From contig CAMCQE010000025.1 of NCBI GenBank assembly GCA_945876945.1, positions 1-35,447 of the forward strand: a DNA stretch of 35,447 nucleotides. Reading direction: 5' to 3'. The translations under genes and the position numbers were made by a program. This document shows positions 16,891 to 23,833 of the stretch, piece after piece; within the stretch, counting starts at the first letter, position 1, and each line of letters opens with the position of its first letter. Under the pieces are notes generated by a model that was not told the origin of the DNA, did not search any database, and saw nothing but the letters and a program-made list of their open reading frames with translations. This DNA comes from Klebsiella pneumoniae (GTDB lineage Bacteria > Pseudomonadota > Gammaproteobacteria > Ga0077536).

Positions 16891-18003
16891 TTAAACCGAA
16901 CGGATTGACAGCCAACGGTCGAGCTGCGGCCACAAGCGATACACCGCGTTGCCGCCCGCGACCAGACTCACATGCCCACCCTTGACCACGATTTCCTGCT
17001 TGTCCTTGCTGCCTATCAGACCGATAAGGTCGCTGGAGGCGGCGGTGGGGACAATGTGATCGTATTCCGCTGCGACGTGCAAAAAGGGCAACCGGATTTT
17101 ACCCAGATCAATCCCTTTGTCACCCACATGGAAATCACCCGTGATGAGCTGATTAGCGCGCAAAAAGTCGCGCACAAACTCCCGCATGAGTTCGCCGGGC
17201 AAGGGCAGTTGGTCGGCGGCCCAACGGTCGAAGCGTAAATTGGCTTTGACGAAGGCGTCGTTATCGACGTTGTTCAGCAGCTGCAGCTGGTTGGCGCTGC
17301 GCTGAAACGGGCGCAAGGCCTGAATCGACGCGTTGATCATTTCGCCGGGGATAACCCCCAGCTCACTCACCAGCCGATCGATATCGAACGCGCGCGAATT
17401 CACCCACTGCTTGTAGAGCGTCATGCCGTCGGCGTTGATGGGCGTGGTGAAGCACACCAGATTTTTGAGCCTGCGCGGATAGAGCGCCGTGTACAGACAG
17501 GCCAGCATGCCGCCCATGCAATAGCCGACCATGGTGAGGTCGGTTTCGCCGGAATCTTCGGCGACCCGCGCCACGGCTTCGCCGATCATCCCCGCCACAT
17601 AGGCTTCGATGCCCAGCGCCGCATGCTCACGGCGGGGCGCGATCCAGTCGATCATGTAGACGTCGTAGCCTTGCAGCACCAGATATTCAATCAGGCTTTG
17701 CCCGGGCGCGAGGTCCAGAATGTAGCCTTTGGCGACCGGCGACATGATCACCAGCAAGGGCACGCGATAGATCTCGTCCAGCATCGGCTTGTAGTGATAT
17801 AGCCGCATGGTCTCGTGGGCGTAGACCAGTTCCTTCGGGGTTTGCCCCACGTCCAGATCGAGGTCCGGCGTGGGCATGCGCAGACCGGGGATGTTGCGCG
17901 CCAGCGTGCGCTCAACGGCCCGTTCTACCTGACGGTCAATTTCTTCCTGCGGGATCGCAGGCGCGGCGGTAGGTCGCGCCGCCGGCGCGCGTCTACTGGC
18001 CAT
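16891..18003 (-). CDS. phaC: Class III poly(3-hydroxyalkanoate) synthase, catalytic subunit PhaC
   Basis: A 370-residue alpha/beta-fold polymerase that joins 3-hydroxyacyl-CoA units into PHA at the granule surface. The lipase-like box is GYCMGG with nucleophile Cys162; Asp315 in AEYDHIVP and His344 in KGGHVSL complete the triad. These three residues are each offset by 13 from Cys149, Asp302 and His331 of the Allochromatium vinosum class III enzyme, so the catalytic core is collinear with a 13-residue N-terminal extension. The size fits class III or IV PhaC and is far below class I/II (about 590). It begins one base after the PhaE-like stop (TGAGATG), so the pair is translationally coupled. 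Confidence 0.95.
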   Translation of the reverse strand: MASRRAPAARPTAAPAIPQEEIDRQVERAVERTLARNIPGLRMPTPDLDLDVGQTPKELVYAHETMRLYHYKPMLDEIYRVPLLVIMSPVAKGYILDLAPGQSLIEYLVLQGYDVYMIDWIAPRREHAALGIEAYVAGMIGEAVARVAEDSGETDLTMVGYCMGGMLACLYTALYPRRLKNLVCFTTPINADGMTLYKQWVNSRAFDIDRLVSELGVIPGEMINASIQALRPFQRSANQLQLLNNVDNDAFVKANLRFDRWAADQLPLPGELMREFVRDFLRANQLITGDFHVGDKGIDLGKIRLPFLHVAAEYDHIVPTAASSDLIGLIGSKDKQEIVVKGGHVSLVAGGNAVYRLWPQLDRWLSIRSV

Positions 18004-18004
18004 C

Positions 18005-18394
18005 TCAGGCTTGCTCCGGCGGACGCTTGGTCCGGGCCGGTTTCGGACGTTCGGCGCTGGCGGCGGGCAGCGCGGTCACGCCCTGGGCCAGTCGCGTGCG
18101 CAATTCACGCAACTCCACTTGCACCGAGGCCAAGGCGTCTTCCACCTGCCCCATGCGGTCGCTCAGGTCCAGGATGTCCTGACGCGAAGGCAGGTTCAGA
18201 TTGGCCAGATATTGCGCCATGGATTCGCTGAACATGCGGTGCGTGTGCAGGGCTTCCTGCATGTAGCGCCCCATGCCCTTGGAGAAGCGCTCATCCCCCA
18301 TGACGTCGGTCATGGCCTGACTCCAGGCTTTTTCGGACTTCACAAACCATTCGCGCCACAGGCGAACGGGATTCATCTGGTCGTCATCGCTCAT
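18005..18394 (-). CDS. phaE: Short PhaE-like subunit of PHA synthase
   Basis: A 129-residue protein directly upstream of phaC, in the position of phaE. Its central part NLPSRQDILDLSDRMGQ (about 67-83) and the following heptad-like helix (VEDALASVQVELRELRTRL) match the conserved C-terminal segment of PhaE and PhaR synthase subunits. The last 25 residues are Pro/Lys/Arg rich, as in granule-associated proteins. Typical PhaE has about 350 residues and class IV PhaR about 200, so this is a minimal form. It overlaps the upstream hydrolase gene by 11 bp and is separated by one base from phaC. It presumably activates or dimerises with PhaC. The subunit role is inferred from context and motif. Confidence 0.8.
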   Translation of the reverse strand: MSDDDQMNPVRLWREWFVKSEKAWSQAMTDVMGDERFSKGMGRYMQEALHTHRMFSESMAQYLANLNLPSRQDILDLSDRMGQVEDALASVQVELRELRTRLAQGVTALPAASAERPKPARTKRPPEQA

Positions 18395-19259
18395 CGGGTT
18401 CCTCCTTGGAACGCTTGGGCGTTCCGTCTGTCACCGGGCGAGATGCGATCAGCGGCTGGGCCAGCCGCTGCGCGATCGCCCGAAATACTTCGGGATGAAA
18501 AACCATACCGATGTGCGTGCTTTGCACTTCGGTGTTGTTGCGCTCGTCTTCTTCGATGCAGCTCGTCCATTCGGCAACGCCGTCGTGGCGCGAGTACACC
18601 GCAAATTGCGCCACCTGCGCGCGCGGCTTGGGGTCCAGCATATTGCGAACAAAAGCACACATGCAGTGGCCGGTGCCACAGGAGGCATGGAGATTGCGCC
18701 CAATCAGCCCGCCCTGCGCCCGCTTGAGCTGGTCCCAGATTCCCACCACCGCCGGATGGGCTTTCACCATCGAGCGAAACGGCGAGCCCAGGGTGATGAT
18801 GCGGTCGAATAGTGCGGGATGATCTTGCACCAGGCTCTTGGCCAGCATCCCGCCCAAGCTATGGCCGATAAGGCGCAAAGGCATGCCGGTTTCCTGCTTG
18901 ATGCGCAACGCGCGCTGGGCCAGCATTTTCGCGGTGCGGTCAGGACAGTCGTTGTTCCAGGTGATGTTGGACAGATAGGAGCGGTAGCCCATCCGTTTTA
19001 ACCAGCGATGCAGTTCAAGCATCAGGGCGTCACCCGCCATGAAGCCCGGGATCAGGAGCACGGGTTCCTGATGACCGCGGGGTAAGCCGGCGCCGTAAAA
19101 CACCGTGGACCAGCGCAGTTTGACCCAATCAAGGCCCCAGCCCGCTTCGCGCCAGAGCGGGGTGGTGGTGAGTTCTACGGAAGGGTCATGGGCAAACGGG
19201 TTGTCATAGTCCGCCTCGGGCGGCAGGGCTTCGTCGTCCTCGAATTGCCGTGAAGTCAT
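18384..19259 (-). CDS. Lipase-like alpha/beta hydrolase in the PHA operon
   Basis: A 291-residue alpha/beta hydrolase. It shows the strand and oxyanion region PVLLIPGFMAGD (66-77), nucleophile Ser134 in IGHSLGGMLA, and probable acid Asp226 (SRHDGVAEW) and base His249 (STHIGMV). An unusual cysteine cluster, SCGTGHCMC (193-201), lies between the nucleophile and the acid, and another Cys follows at 234. No signal peptide is evident. Its place between phasin and phaE/phaC suggests action on PHA chains or granule lipids, for example as an intracellular depolymerase or chain-releasing hydrolase, but no depolymerase family was recognised. The frame opens at GTG 19313; ATG 19259 was chosen because codons before it fall in a hairpin-containing leader. 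Confidence 0.85.
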   Translation of the reverse strand: MTSRQFEDDEALPPEADYDNPFAHDPSVELTTTPLWREAGWGLDWVKLRWSTVFYGAGLPRGHQEPVLLIPGFMAGDALMLELHRWLKRMGYRSYLSNITWNNDCPDRTAKMLAQRALRIKQETGMPLRLIGHSLGGMLAKSLVQDHPALFDRIITLGSPFRSMVKAHPAVVGIWDQLKRAQGGLIGRNLHASCGTGHCMCAFVRNMLDPKPRAQVAQFAVYSRHDGVAEWTSCIEEDERNNTEVQSTHIGMVFHPEVFRAIAQRLAQPLIASRPVTDGTPKRSKEEPDER

Positions 19260-19286
19260 AGGATCTCGCCGCTTGCACTCATAAGG

Positions 19287-19317
19287 ATCCGCAAACCCCG
19301 GCACGGGGTTCACGGAT
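19287..19317 (-). repeat. Intercistronic hairpin between phasin and the downstream PHA genes
   Basis: The arms are ATCCG-CA-AACCCCG (19287-19300) and CGGGGTT-CA-CGGAT (19304-19317) around a 3-base loop: 12 paired bases with one 2x2 internal mismatch. No T run follows on the minus strand, so it is not a standard terminator. It may protect phasin mRNA or partly reduce read-through, giving more phasin than synthase. Confidence 0.55.
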
Positions 19318-19338
19318 GCCAGCAGGATCTAACAGGGT

Positions 19339-19767
19339 TTACTGGAACTTGGGGAACCAGTTCGGCATCGCCGGCATGCTGGGCATAAAGCTCGGCTGGC
19401 TGGCGAGAGAGGTTTCCCAGAACTTGCGCACTTCGGCACCCACCTGCGCCTGTTCGGTGTACACGAACTTGCCGAGCGACAGCGAGCGCTCTTGGGCGGC
19501 GGTGGCGAGTTCCATCATGGCCTTGGTGTTGGCGCCCATGTCGGTGGGATTGCCCACGATCTGGCGCGCGATGCCGAGCATGTCGCGCTGCCCGGCGAGC
19601 AGGGCTTCGCTCATCTCTTCGGCGAAGCGATGGGCGCGGGCGCGGCTTTCTTTCATGGATTCGGCAAATTTTTCGTGCTGGGCGCTCAAGGTTTCCAGGT
19701 AGCTGGAGATCGCGGCGGCCGGCGCGGTGTCATCTTTGGGCGTCTTGCGGGTCTGGGCTGTGGTCAT
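19339..19767 (-). CDS. Phasin family protein (PHA granule coat)
   Basis: A 142-residue, mostly helical, cysteine-free protein rich in Ala, Glu, Lys and Met. It has no membrane segment and ends in a Pro/Met/Phe-rich tail. The pattern AAAISSYLETLSAQHEKFAESM followed by NTKAMMELATAAQERSLSLGKF (split here over residues about 18-40 and 80-102) is typical of Phasin_2-type proteins. Phasins coat PHA granules and control their number and size. ATG 19767 is selected because CAGGAG lies seven bases upstream. It is the first gene of the minus-strand PHA operon, and the hairpin at 19287-19317 separates it from the next genes. Confidence 0.83.
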   Translation of the reverse strand: MTTAQTRKTPKDDTAPAAAISSYLETLSAQHEKFAESMKESRARAHRFAEEMSEALLAGQRDMLGIARQIVGNPTDMGANTKAMMELATAAQERSLSLGKFVYTEQAQVGAEVRKFWETSLASQPSFMPSMPAMPNWFPKFQ

Positions 19768-19804
19768 GATTAACTCCTGTAAGTGTTTGGATTGTGCCAT
19801 AGCA

Positions 19805-19818
19805 TGTTGCAGTGCACA
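19805..19818. promoter_or_regulatory. TGC-rich operator candidate, copy 1
   Basis: TGTTGCAGTGCACA lies 38 bp upstream of the phasin start codon, within the probable phasin promoter. It matches copy 2 at 19868-19881 at 11 of 14 positions (consensus TGYTGCARTGCASA). Its core TTGC-N3-GCAC is a degenerate form of the CTGC-N-GCAG type reported for PHA-responsive PhaR repressors. The binding protein is not established. Confidence 0.6.
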
Positions 19819-19845
19819 CTAACGAAACGTTGTATATGCGATGCG

Positions 19846-19855
19846 CACCTAGGTG
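19846..19855. promoter_or_regulatory. Palindrome CACCTAGGTG between the two TGC-rich sites
   Basis: A perfect 10-bp palindrome lies 43 bp before the padR-type start codon and between the two TGC-rich copies. It contains CTAG, which is rare in many proteobacterial genomes. It could be an autoregulatory site for the PadR protein. It is short, so chance cannot be excluded. Confidence 0.3.
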
Positions 19856-19867
19856 TCAACGCAAAAT

Positions 19868-19881
19868 TGCTGCAATGCAGA
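19868..19881. promoter_or_regulatory. TGC-rich operator candidate, copy 2
   Basis: TGCTGCAATGCAGA contains an exact CTGC-N3-GCAG dyad (19870-19880) and overlaps the inverted repeat ATTGC-T-GCAAT (19866-19876). It lies 16 bp before the PadR start codon and exactly 63 bp, six helical turns, from copy 1, so both copies face the same side of the DNA. Confidence 0.6.
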
Positions 19882-19897
19882 TCCGAAGGACCAGAGA

Positions 19898-20281
19898 ATG
19901 CAGAGAACCGACGCCTTCGCCGGGTTCAAGCCCAGCGGCGACATGCTGACCGCCCACCTCCTCGCCCTGCTTCAGGGCTGGACCGCTTATGGCTACGACC
20001 TGGTGCAGCGACTCGAGGACGCCGGCTATGGCGATTACAACAAGGGCTCGATTTATCGCACGCTCCGCCAGATGGAGCGCATGGGGCTGGTGTCATCCGA
20101 CTGGGACACCAGCACCGATGGGCCCGCTCGCCGCATGTATACCGTTACCCAAGGCGGCCTGCTGTTTCTCAAAGACTGGCTGACGCTGGTTGATGCGCAC
20201 CGCAAAGACATGGAGACGCTGCTCGGCATGAGCACGCGCCCCATCGAGCCACCCGATACCCACAGGAGCCCCTCTTCATGA
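19898..20281 (+). CDS. PadR-family transcriptional repressor
   Basis: A 127-residue winged-helix regulator. The PadR domain is evident in LLALLQGWTAYGYDLVQRLE, YNKGSIYRTLRQMERMGLVSS (recognition helix) and the wing GPARRMYTVTQGG. The C-terminal helix LKDWLTLVDAHRKDMETLL is the usual short dimerisation segment. A PadR-type protein, PhaQ, is the PHB-responsive repressor of Bacillus PHA operons, so the position next to a phasin and PHA synthase operon suggests a similar job here. The frame opens at GTG 19853, but ATG 19898 has GAAGGA upstream. Its stop overlaps the CocE/NonD gene by four bases. PHA control is inferred from context. Confidence 0.85.
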   Translation: MQRTDAFAGFKPSGDMLTAHLLALLQGWTAYGYDLVQRLEDAGYGDYNKGSIYRTLRQMERMGLVSSDWDTSTDGPARRMYTVTQGGLLFLKDWLTLVDAHRKDMETLLGMSTRPIEPPDTHRSPSS

Positions 20282-22008
20282 GCATCATTGTTGAGAAAAG
20301 CGTTGCCGTTCCGATGCGCGATGGCGTCGTCCTGCGAGCCGACGTCTACCGCCCCCAGGCGCCGGGCCCGCACCCCGTGCTCCTGCAAAGAACGCCCTAC
20401 AACCGTGAACTGTGGCCCATCACCGCGATGACGCTCGATCCGGTCCGTGCGGCGGCGGCAGGCTATGCGGTGGTGATTCAGGACGTTCGCGGGCGCTGGG
20501 CCTCTGAAGGCGACACCTTCTTTCCTTACCGGGATGAACTGAACGATGGCCATGACAGCGTCGCCTGGGCGGCGGCTCAAGGCTGGTCGAGCGGCGCGGT
20601 AGGTTGCTACGGGCTCTCCTACATGGGCGGCACCTCCTGGCTCGCCGCCGCCAGCGGACATCCCGCGCTCAAGGCGCTGTCGCCCACCACCGCGCCCTGC
20701 GATTTCTGGCACAACCACTTCTGGCGCGGGGGCGCGCTCAACATCGGCCTGCTGGCGATGTGGAGCATGCGCGCGATTGGACCGACCGCGCTCATCAGGG
20801 GACGCCCCGATCCGGCCGAGTTCTTCCCGCTGCTGCGCCAGCTGGTGGACGACATGGACGACTTTGAAACCGTCCTTCGTCAGTTGCCGCTGGAACAGTT
20901 CGCCCCCACCCGACCGGGCGACGAGCGCTTTGTGCCGTTTTTCTTCGAGATGCTGCGCCACGCCGAGCCCGATGCGTGGACGAAAAATCTGCTGGTGAGT
21001 GGACGGCATGCCTCGGTCACCGCACCGAGTCTGTCGATTGCGGGCTGGCACGATCTATTGCTCGCGGGCGACCTCCAGCACTTCAAGTCCATGCGCGAAC
21101 ACGCTGGCAGTGATATTGCCCGCAAGGAAAGCCGGCTCATCATCGGCCCCTGGGCGCACGCGATGTTCCATAACGTCGTGGGCGAGGTCGATTTTGGCTT
21201 CCGCGCCAACGGGCTCTTCCTCGACATGAAAGAGGACCTCACCAGGTTGCAGTTGCGCTGGTTCGACCGCTGGCTGAAAGAAGACGGCGCAGGCGAACCG
21301 GAAGCGCCGGTAAAAATATTCGTGCAGGGCAAAAATCGCTGGCGCGATGAGCAGGAATGGCCGCCGGCCCGTGCGCAAACCCGCGCTTGGTTCCTCAACG
21401 GCGACGGCAGTCTGGCGCGCGAGCGGGTGGCCAGCGGCACCCCGGCGCGCAGCTATGTTTACGATCCGAACGACCCCTGCCCCACCTGCGGCGGCACGCT
21501 GCTGCTACCGACGCAGTACACGCCAGGCCCGGTCGATCAGGCGCGCATTCTGGGCCGGCGCGATGTGTTGGAGTACACCTCCGCGGTGCTCGAGGAGGAT
21601 CTCGAAATCACCGGCGCACTGCGCGCCGTGCTGTATGTGGCGACCAGCGGGCGCGACACCGATTTCATGCTGAAACTCTGCGATGTGCATCCGGACGGGC
21701 GCACGTTTAACGTCTGCGATGGCGTGCTGCGCCTGTCGCTGCGCGACGGCGAACGGCGTGAGCCAGTAGAGCCGAACGCGCGCCTGCGCGTCGAAATCGA
21801 TCTGTGGGGAACGTCCATGCTGTTCAAGGCCGGGCATCGATTGCGCGTGCTGGTCACATCCAGTGATTTTCCGCGCTATGACCGCAATCCCAACACCGGC
21901 GAACTCGCACACGTCGCCACCGTGCTGGAACCCGCGCTACAGAAAGTGTTCCACGGCGAGGATTGCGCGTCGCACCTGCTACTGCCGGAGATGCCGCTGG
22001 CCGTGTAG
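20278..22008 (+). CDS. CocE/NonD-family hydrolase (X-Pro dipeptidyl-peptidase S15 fold)
   Basis: A 576-residue alpha/beta hydrolase. The S15 domain begins with VPMRDGVVLRADVYRP (11-26) and YAVVIQDVRGRWASEG (63-78); the nucleophile is Ser114 in YGLSYMGG. A jelly-roll PepX_C domain fills the C-terminal third, with the family blocks YDPNDPCPTCGG and DVLEYTSAVLEEDLEITG. Characterised relatives cleave esters or amides such as cocaine, glutaryl groups and amino-acid esters; the substrate here is unknown. It has no signal peptide. The ATGA overlap with padR means they are translated together, so the hydrolase is presumably under PadR control and may be linked to PHA or ester metabolism. Confidence 0.9.
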   Translation: MSIIVEKSVAVPMRDGVVLRADVYRPQAPGPHPVLLQRTPYNRELWPITAMTLDPVRAAAAGYAVVIQDVRGRWASEGDTFFPYRDELNDGHDSVAWAAAQGWSSGAVGCYGLSYMGGTSWLAAASGHPALKALSPTTAPCDFWHNHFWRGGALNIGLLAMWSMRAIGPTALIRGRPDPAEFFPLLRQLVDDMDDFETVLRQLPLEQFAPTRPGDERFVPFFFEMLRHAEPDAWTKNLLVSGRHASVTAPSLSIAGWHDLLLAGDLQHFKSMREHAGSDIARKESRLIIGPWAHAMFHNVVGEVDFGFRANGLFLDMKEDLTRLQLRWFDRWLKEDGAGEPEAPVKIFVQGKNRWRDEQEWPPARAQTRAWFLNGDGSLARERVASGTPARSYVYDPNDPCPTCGGTLLLPTQYTPGPVDQARILGRRDVLEYTSAVLEEDLEITGALRAVLYVATSGRDTDFMLKLCDVHPDGRTFNVCDGVLRLSLRDGERREPVEPNARLRVEIDLWGTSMLFKAGHRLRVLVTSSDFPRYDRNPNTGELAHVATVLEPALQKVFHGEDCASHLLLPEMPLAV

Positions 22009-22040
22009 TCTGCGGGCAAACAACACCGTCGGAGTCGGGA

Positions 22041-22952
22041 ATGCTGTTGCCATTTGTTCTGGGTTTAATCGCCTGCGGCGTCGGCGCTTACTTCGCCTTC
22101 CCGCAGGCCGTGAGCCAATTCCTGATCAATCTGCAGCGCAAAGCCGCAGGCCTCACCACCAAAACCGTCACGGTAGACGACCACAGCATCGTCTACCTCG
22201 AAGGGGGGCAGGGCGATCCACTCCTGCTCATTCACGGTTTTGGCGCCGACTGCGACGCCTGGCCACGCCTGGCCACCCATCTGAACTCGCGCTTTCATCT
22301 TGTCATCCCCGACCTGCCGGGCTTTGGCGCGAGCAGCCGCATCCCGACCGCGCGCTATGGGCTCGACGAACAACTCGCCCGCCTGGCGGCTTTCTGCAAA
22401 GCCGTAGGTCTGAAGAAATTTCATATCGCAGGGAATTCGATGGGCGGCTATTTGGCCGCGCATTACGCCGTGCGCTATCCCGAACAAATCTCGAGCCTGT
22501 GGCTGCTGGCCCCGGCCGGCGTCGCCGGCGCCGACAAAAGCGACCTGCAGGCCATGCTGGAAAATGGCGATAACCCGCTGTTGATTCGATCGGTAGCCGA
22601 CTTCCAGCGCATTCTGCGCATGTGCGTCGCCAAGCCCAGTTACATCCCGGGCGCGGTGGTGAAAACGCTGGCCAAGCGGGCCATCGTCGACTGCGACTTC
22701 CACAGCAAACTGTTTGATGAGCTATTTGCCTCGGCCAAGCCGCTGGAGGATGCGTTAATTGGCAACCCGGTGCCTACGCTCATTCAGTGGGGCGATAAAG
22801 ACCGCCTGCTGCATTATTCGGGCGCGGAGATCCTGCATCGAATGCTGCCCAACAGCCGCGTCTTCCTGATGCCAGACACCGGACACGTGCCGATGCAGGA
22901 AGCGCCCGAAGACTCAGCCAAGGCTTACCTCGACTTTCAGCTTAATCAGTAA
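22041..22952 (+). CDS. Membrane-anchored alpha/beta hydrolase
   Basis: A 303-residue protein with one N-terminal hydrophobic segment (LLPFVLGLIACGVGAYFAF, residues 2-20) that is probably a signal anchor, then a complete alpha/beta-hydrolase domain. Motifs: LLLIHGFGAD with the oxyanion His-Gly, PDLPGFGASS, nucleophile Ser in GNSMGGYLA, acid in WGDKDRLL and base in DTGHVPMQE. It resembles AB hydrolases of the MhpC/lipase-LipG kind. ATG 22041 has GGAG upstream; the frame opens earlier, at 21963, inside the CocE gene. It follows the CocE/NonD gene by 32 bp and may belong to the same transcript. Its stop overlaps the converging GntR gene by 11 bp. Confidence 0.87.
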   Translation: MLLPFVLGLIACGVGAYFAFPQAVSQFLINLQRKAAGLTTKTVTVDDHSIVYLEGGQGDPLLLIHGFGADCDAWPRLATHLNSRFHLVIPDLPGFGASSRIPTARYGLDEQLARLAAFCKAVGLKKFHIAGNSMGGYLAAHYAVRYPEQISSLWLLAPAGVAGADKSDLQAMLENGDNPLLIRSVADFQRILRMCVAKPSYIPGAVVKTLAKRAIVDCDFHSKLFDELFASAKPLEDALIGNPVPTLIQWGDKDRLLHYSGAEILHRMLPNSRVFLMPDTGHVPMQEAPEDSAKAYLDFQLNQ

Positions 22953-23667
22953 GGCCGCTACCCAAACGGGTCGCCACCGCCTCGCCGACCTGACGCAAAT
23001 GCGTGGCGATGGCGGCCTCCGCGGCCTGCGGGTCGCCGTCGACGATAGCCCGCCGAATGGCGAGATGGGCTTGGCGGACGCGGCGATTGAAGTACAGCGA
23101 GCCAAACGCCACCTTGATGAAGAAATCGCTGCGGTCCCACATGCCGGCAGCCACCGCGCAAGCCAGCGGCGCGCGCGCCAGACGATGGATGGCGGAATGA
23201 AACTCAAGGTTCAAGCGACGATAGCGCGGGTCGCGCGCCTCAGGCCCGCCGGCCTCTTTCAATTCGCGGTCGATCTGCGCGCACAGCGTCTTGAATTCGC
23301 GCACCTCATCATCATCCCGCCGACCTGCAGCCAGCCGCGCCACGCAACCCTCAACGGCCGCAAATAGCTCGAAAAAATCCCGCACCTCCGCCGCATCCGG
23401 CTGCGCCACCCGACAGCCCACCTGCGGAATAATTTCCACAAAACCCTCGGCGTCCAGCCGTTTCAGCGCCTCCATCACCGGCACGCGGCTGCAGGCCAAT
23501 TGCGCAGAAAGATCGATGACGGACAGCCGATCGCCCGGTGCGAGTTCGCCTTCGAGCAAACGTTGCATGAGATGTTCATAGGCGCCCTGCGCCAAAGGCT
23601 GTGTGCCGGAAGACGCGGCACGCCGACTGGGTCGCACGGGAAATCGGCTGGAAGATTGACTGGCCAT
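22942..23667 (-). CDS. GntR-family regulator with FCD ligand domain
   Basis: A 241-residue repressor or activator. The N-terminal winged helix is seen as AYEHLMQRLLEGELAPGDRLS followed by LSAQLACSRVPVMEALKRLDAEG, the standard GntR signature. A C-terminal all-helical FCD domain carries the expected metal/ligand Asp and His positions, including LNLEFHSAIHRLA and HLAIRRAIVDGD. ATG 23667 is preferred to the TTG just before it. It is divergent from the phenol hydroxylase operon, with a 166-bp shared region holding a striking palindrome at 23718-23731, so it most likely controls that operon and itself. The effector is probably an aromatic acid or pathway intermediate. Confidence 0.9.
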   Translation of the reverse strand: MASQSSSRFPVRPSRRAASSGTQPLAQGAYEHLMQRLLEGELAPGDRLSVIDLSAQLACSRVPVMEALKRLDAEGFVEIIPQVGCRVAQPDAAEVRDFFELFAAVEGCVARLAAGRRDDDEVREFKTLCAQIDRELKEAGGPEARDPRYRRLNLEFHSAIHRLARAPLACAVAAGMWDRSDFFIKVAFGSLYFNRRVRQAHLAIRRAIVDGDPQAAEAAIATHLRQVGEAVATRLGSGLTD

Positions 23668-23717
23668 CAAAGGTGCTCGTCTTGCGAGGGTAAGAGGCGA
23701 GATGCTCTAATTGCCAT

Positions 23718-23731
23718 ACTAATATATTAGT
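23718..23731. promoter_or_regulatory. 14-bp perfect palindrome, likely GntR operator
   Basis: ACTAATATATTAGT is a perfect 14-bp palindrome, nearly all A/T in a GC-rich genome. It lies 51 bp upstream of the gntR-type start codon and 103 bp upstream of the hydroxylase start. Short AT-rich palindromes are normal operators for FCD-type GntR proteins. Confidence 0.65.
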
Positions 23732-23833
23732 TTCACCGCGCGACAGCGACGCCAGCGACTGACTCGCGCGGGGATGAGTGTTGAGACCACTACAGGGTGA
23801 TGGAAGTCGTCACCCACAACAGGAGCAAACGTC

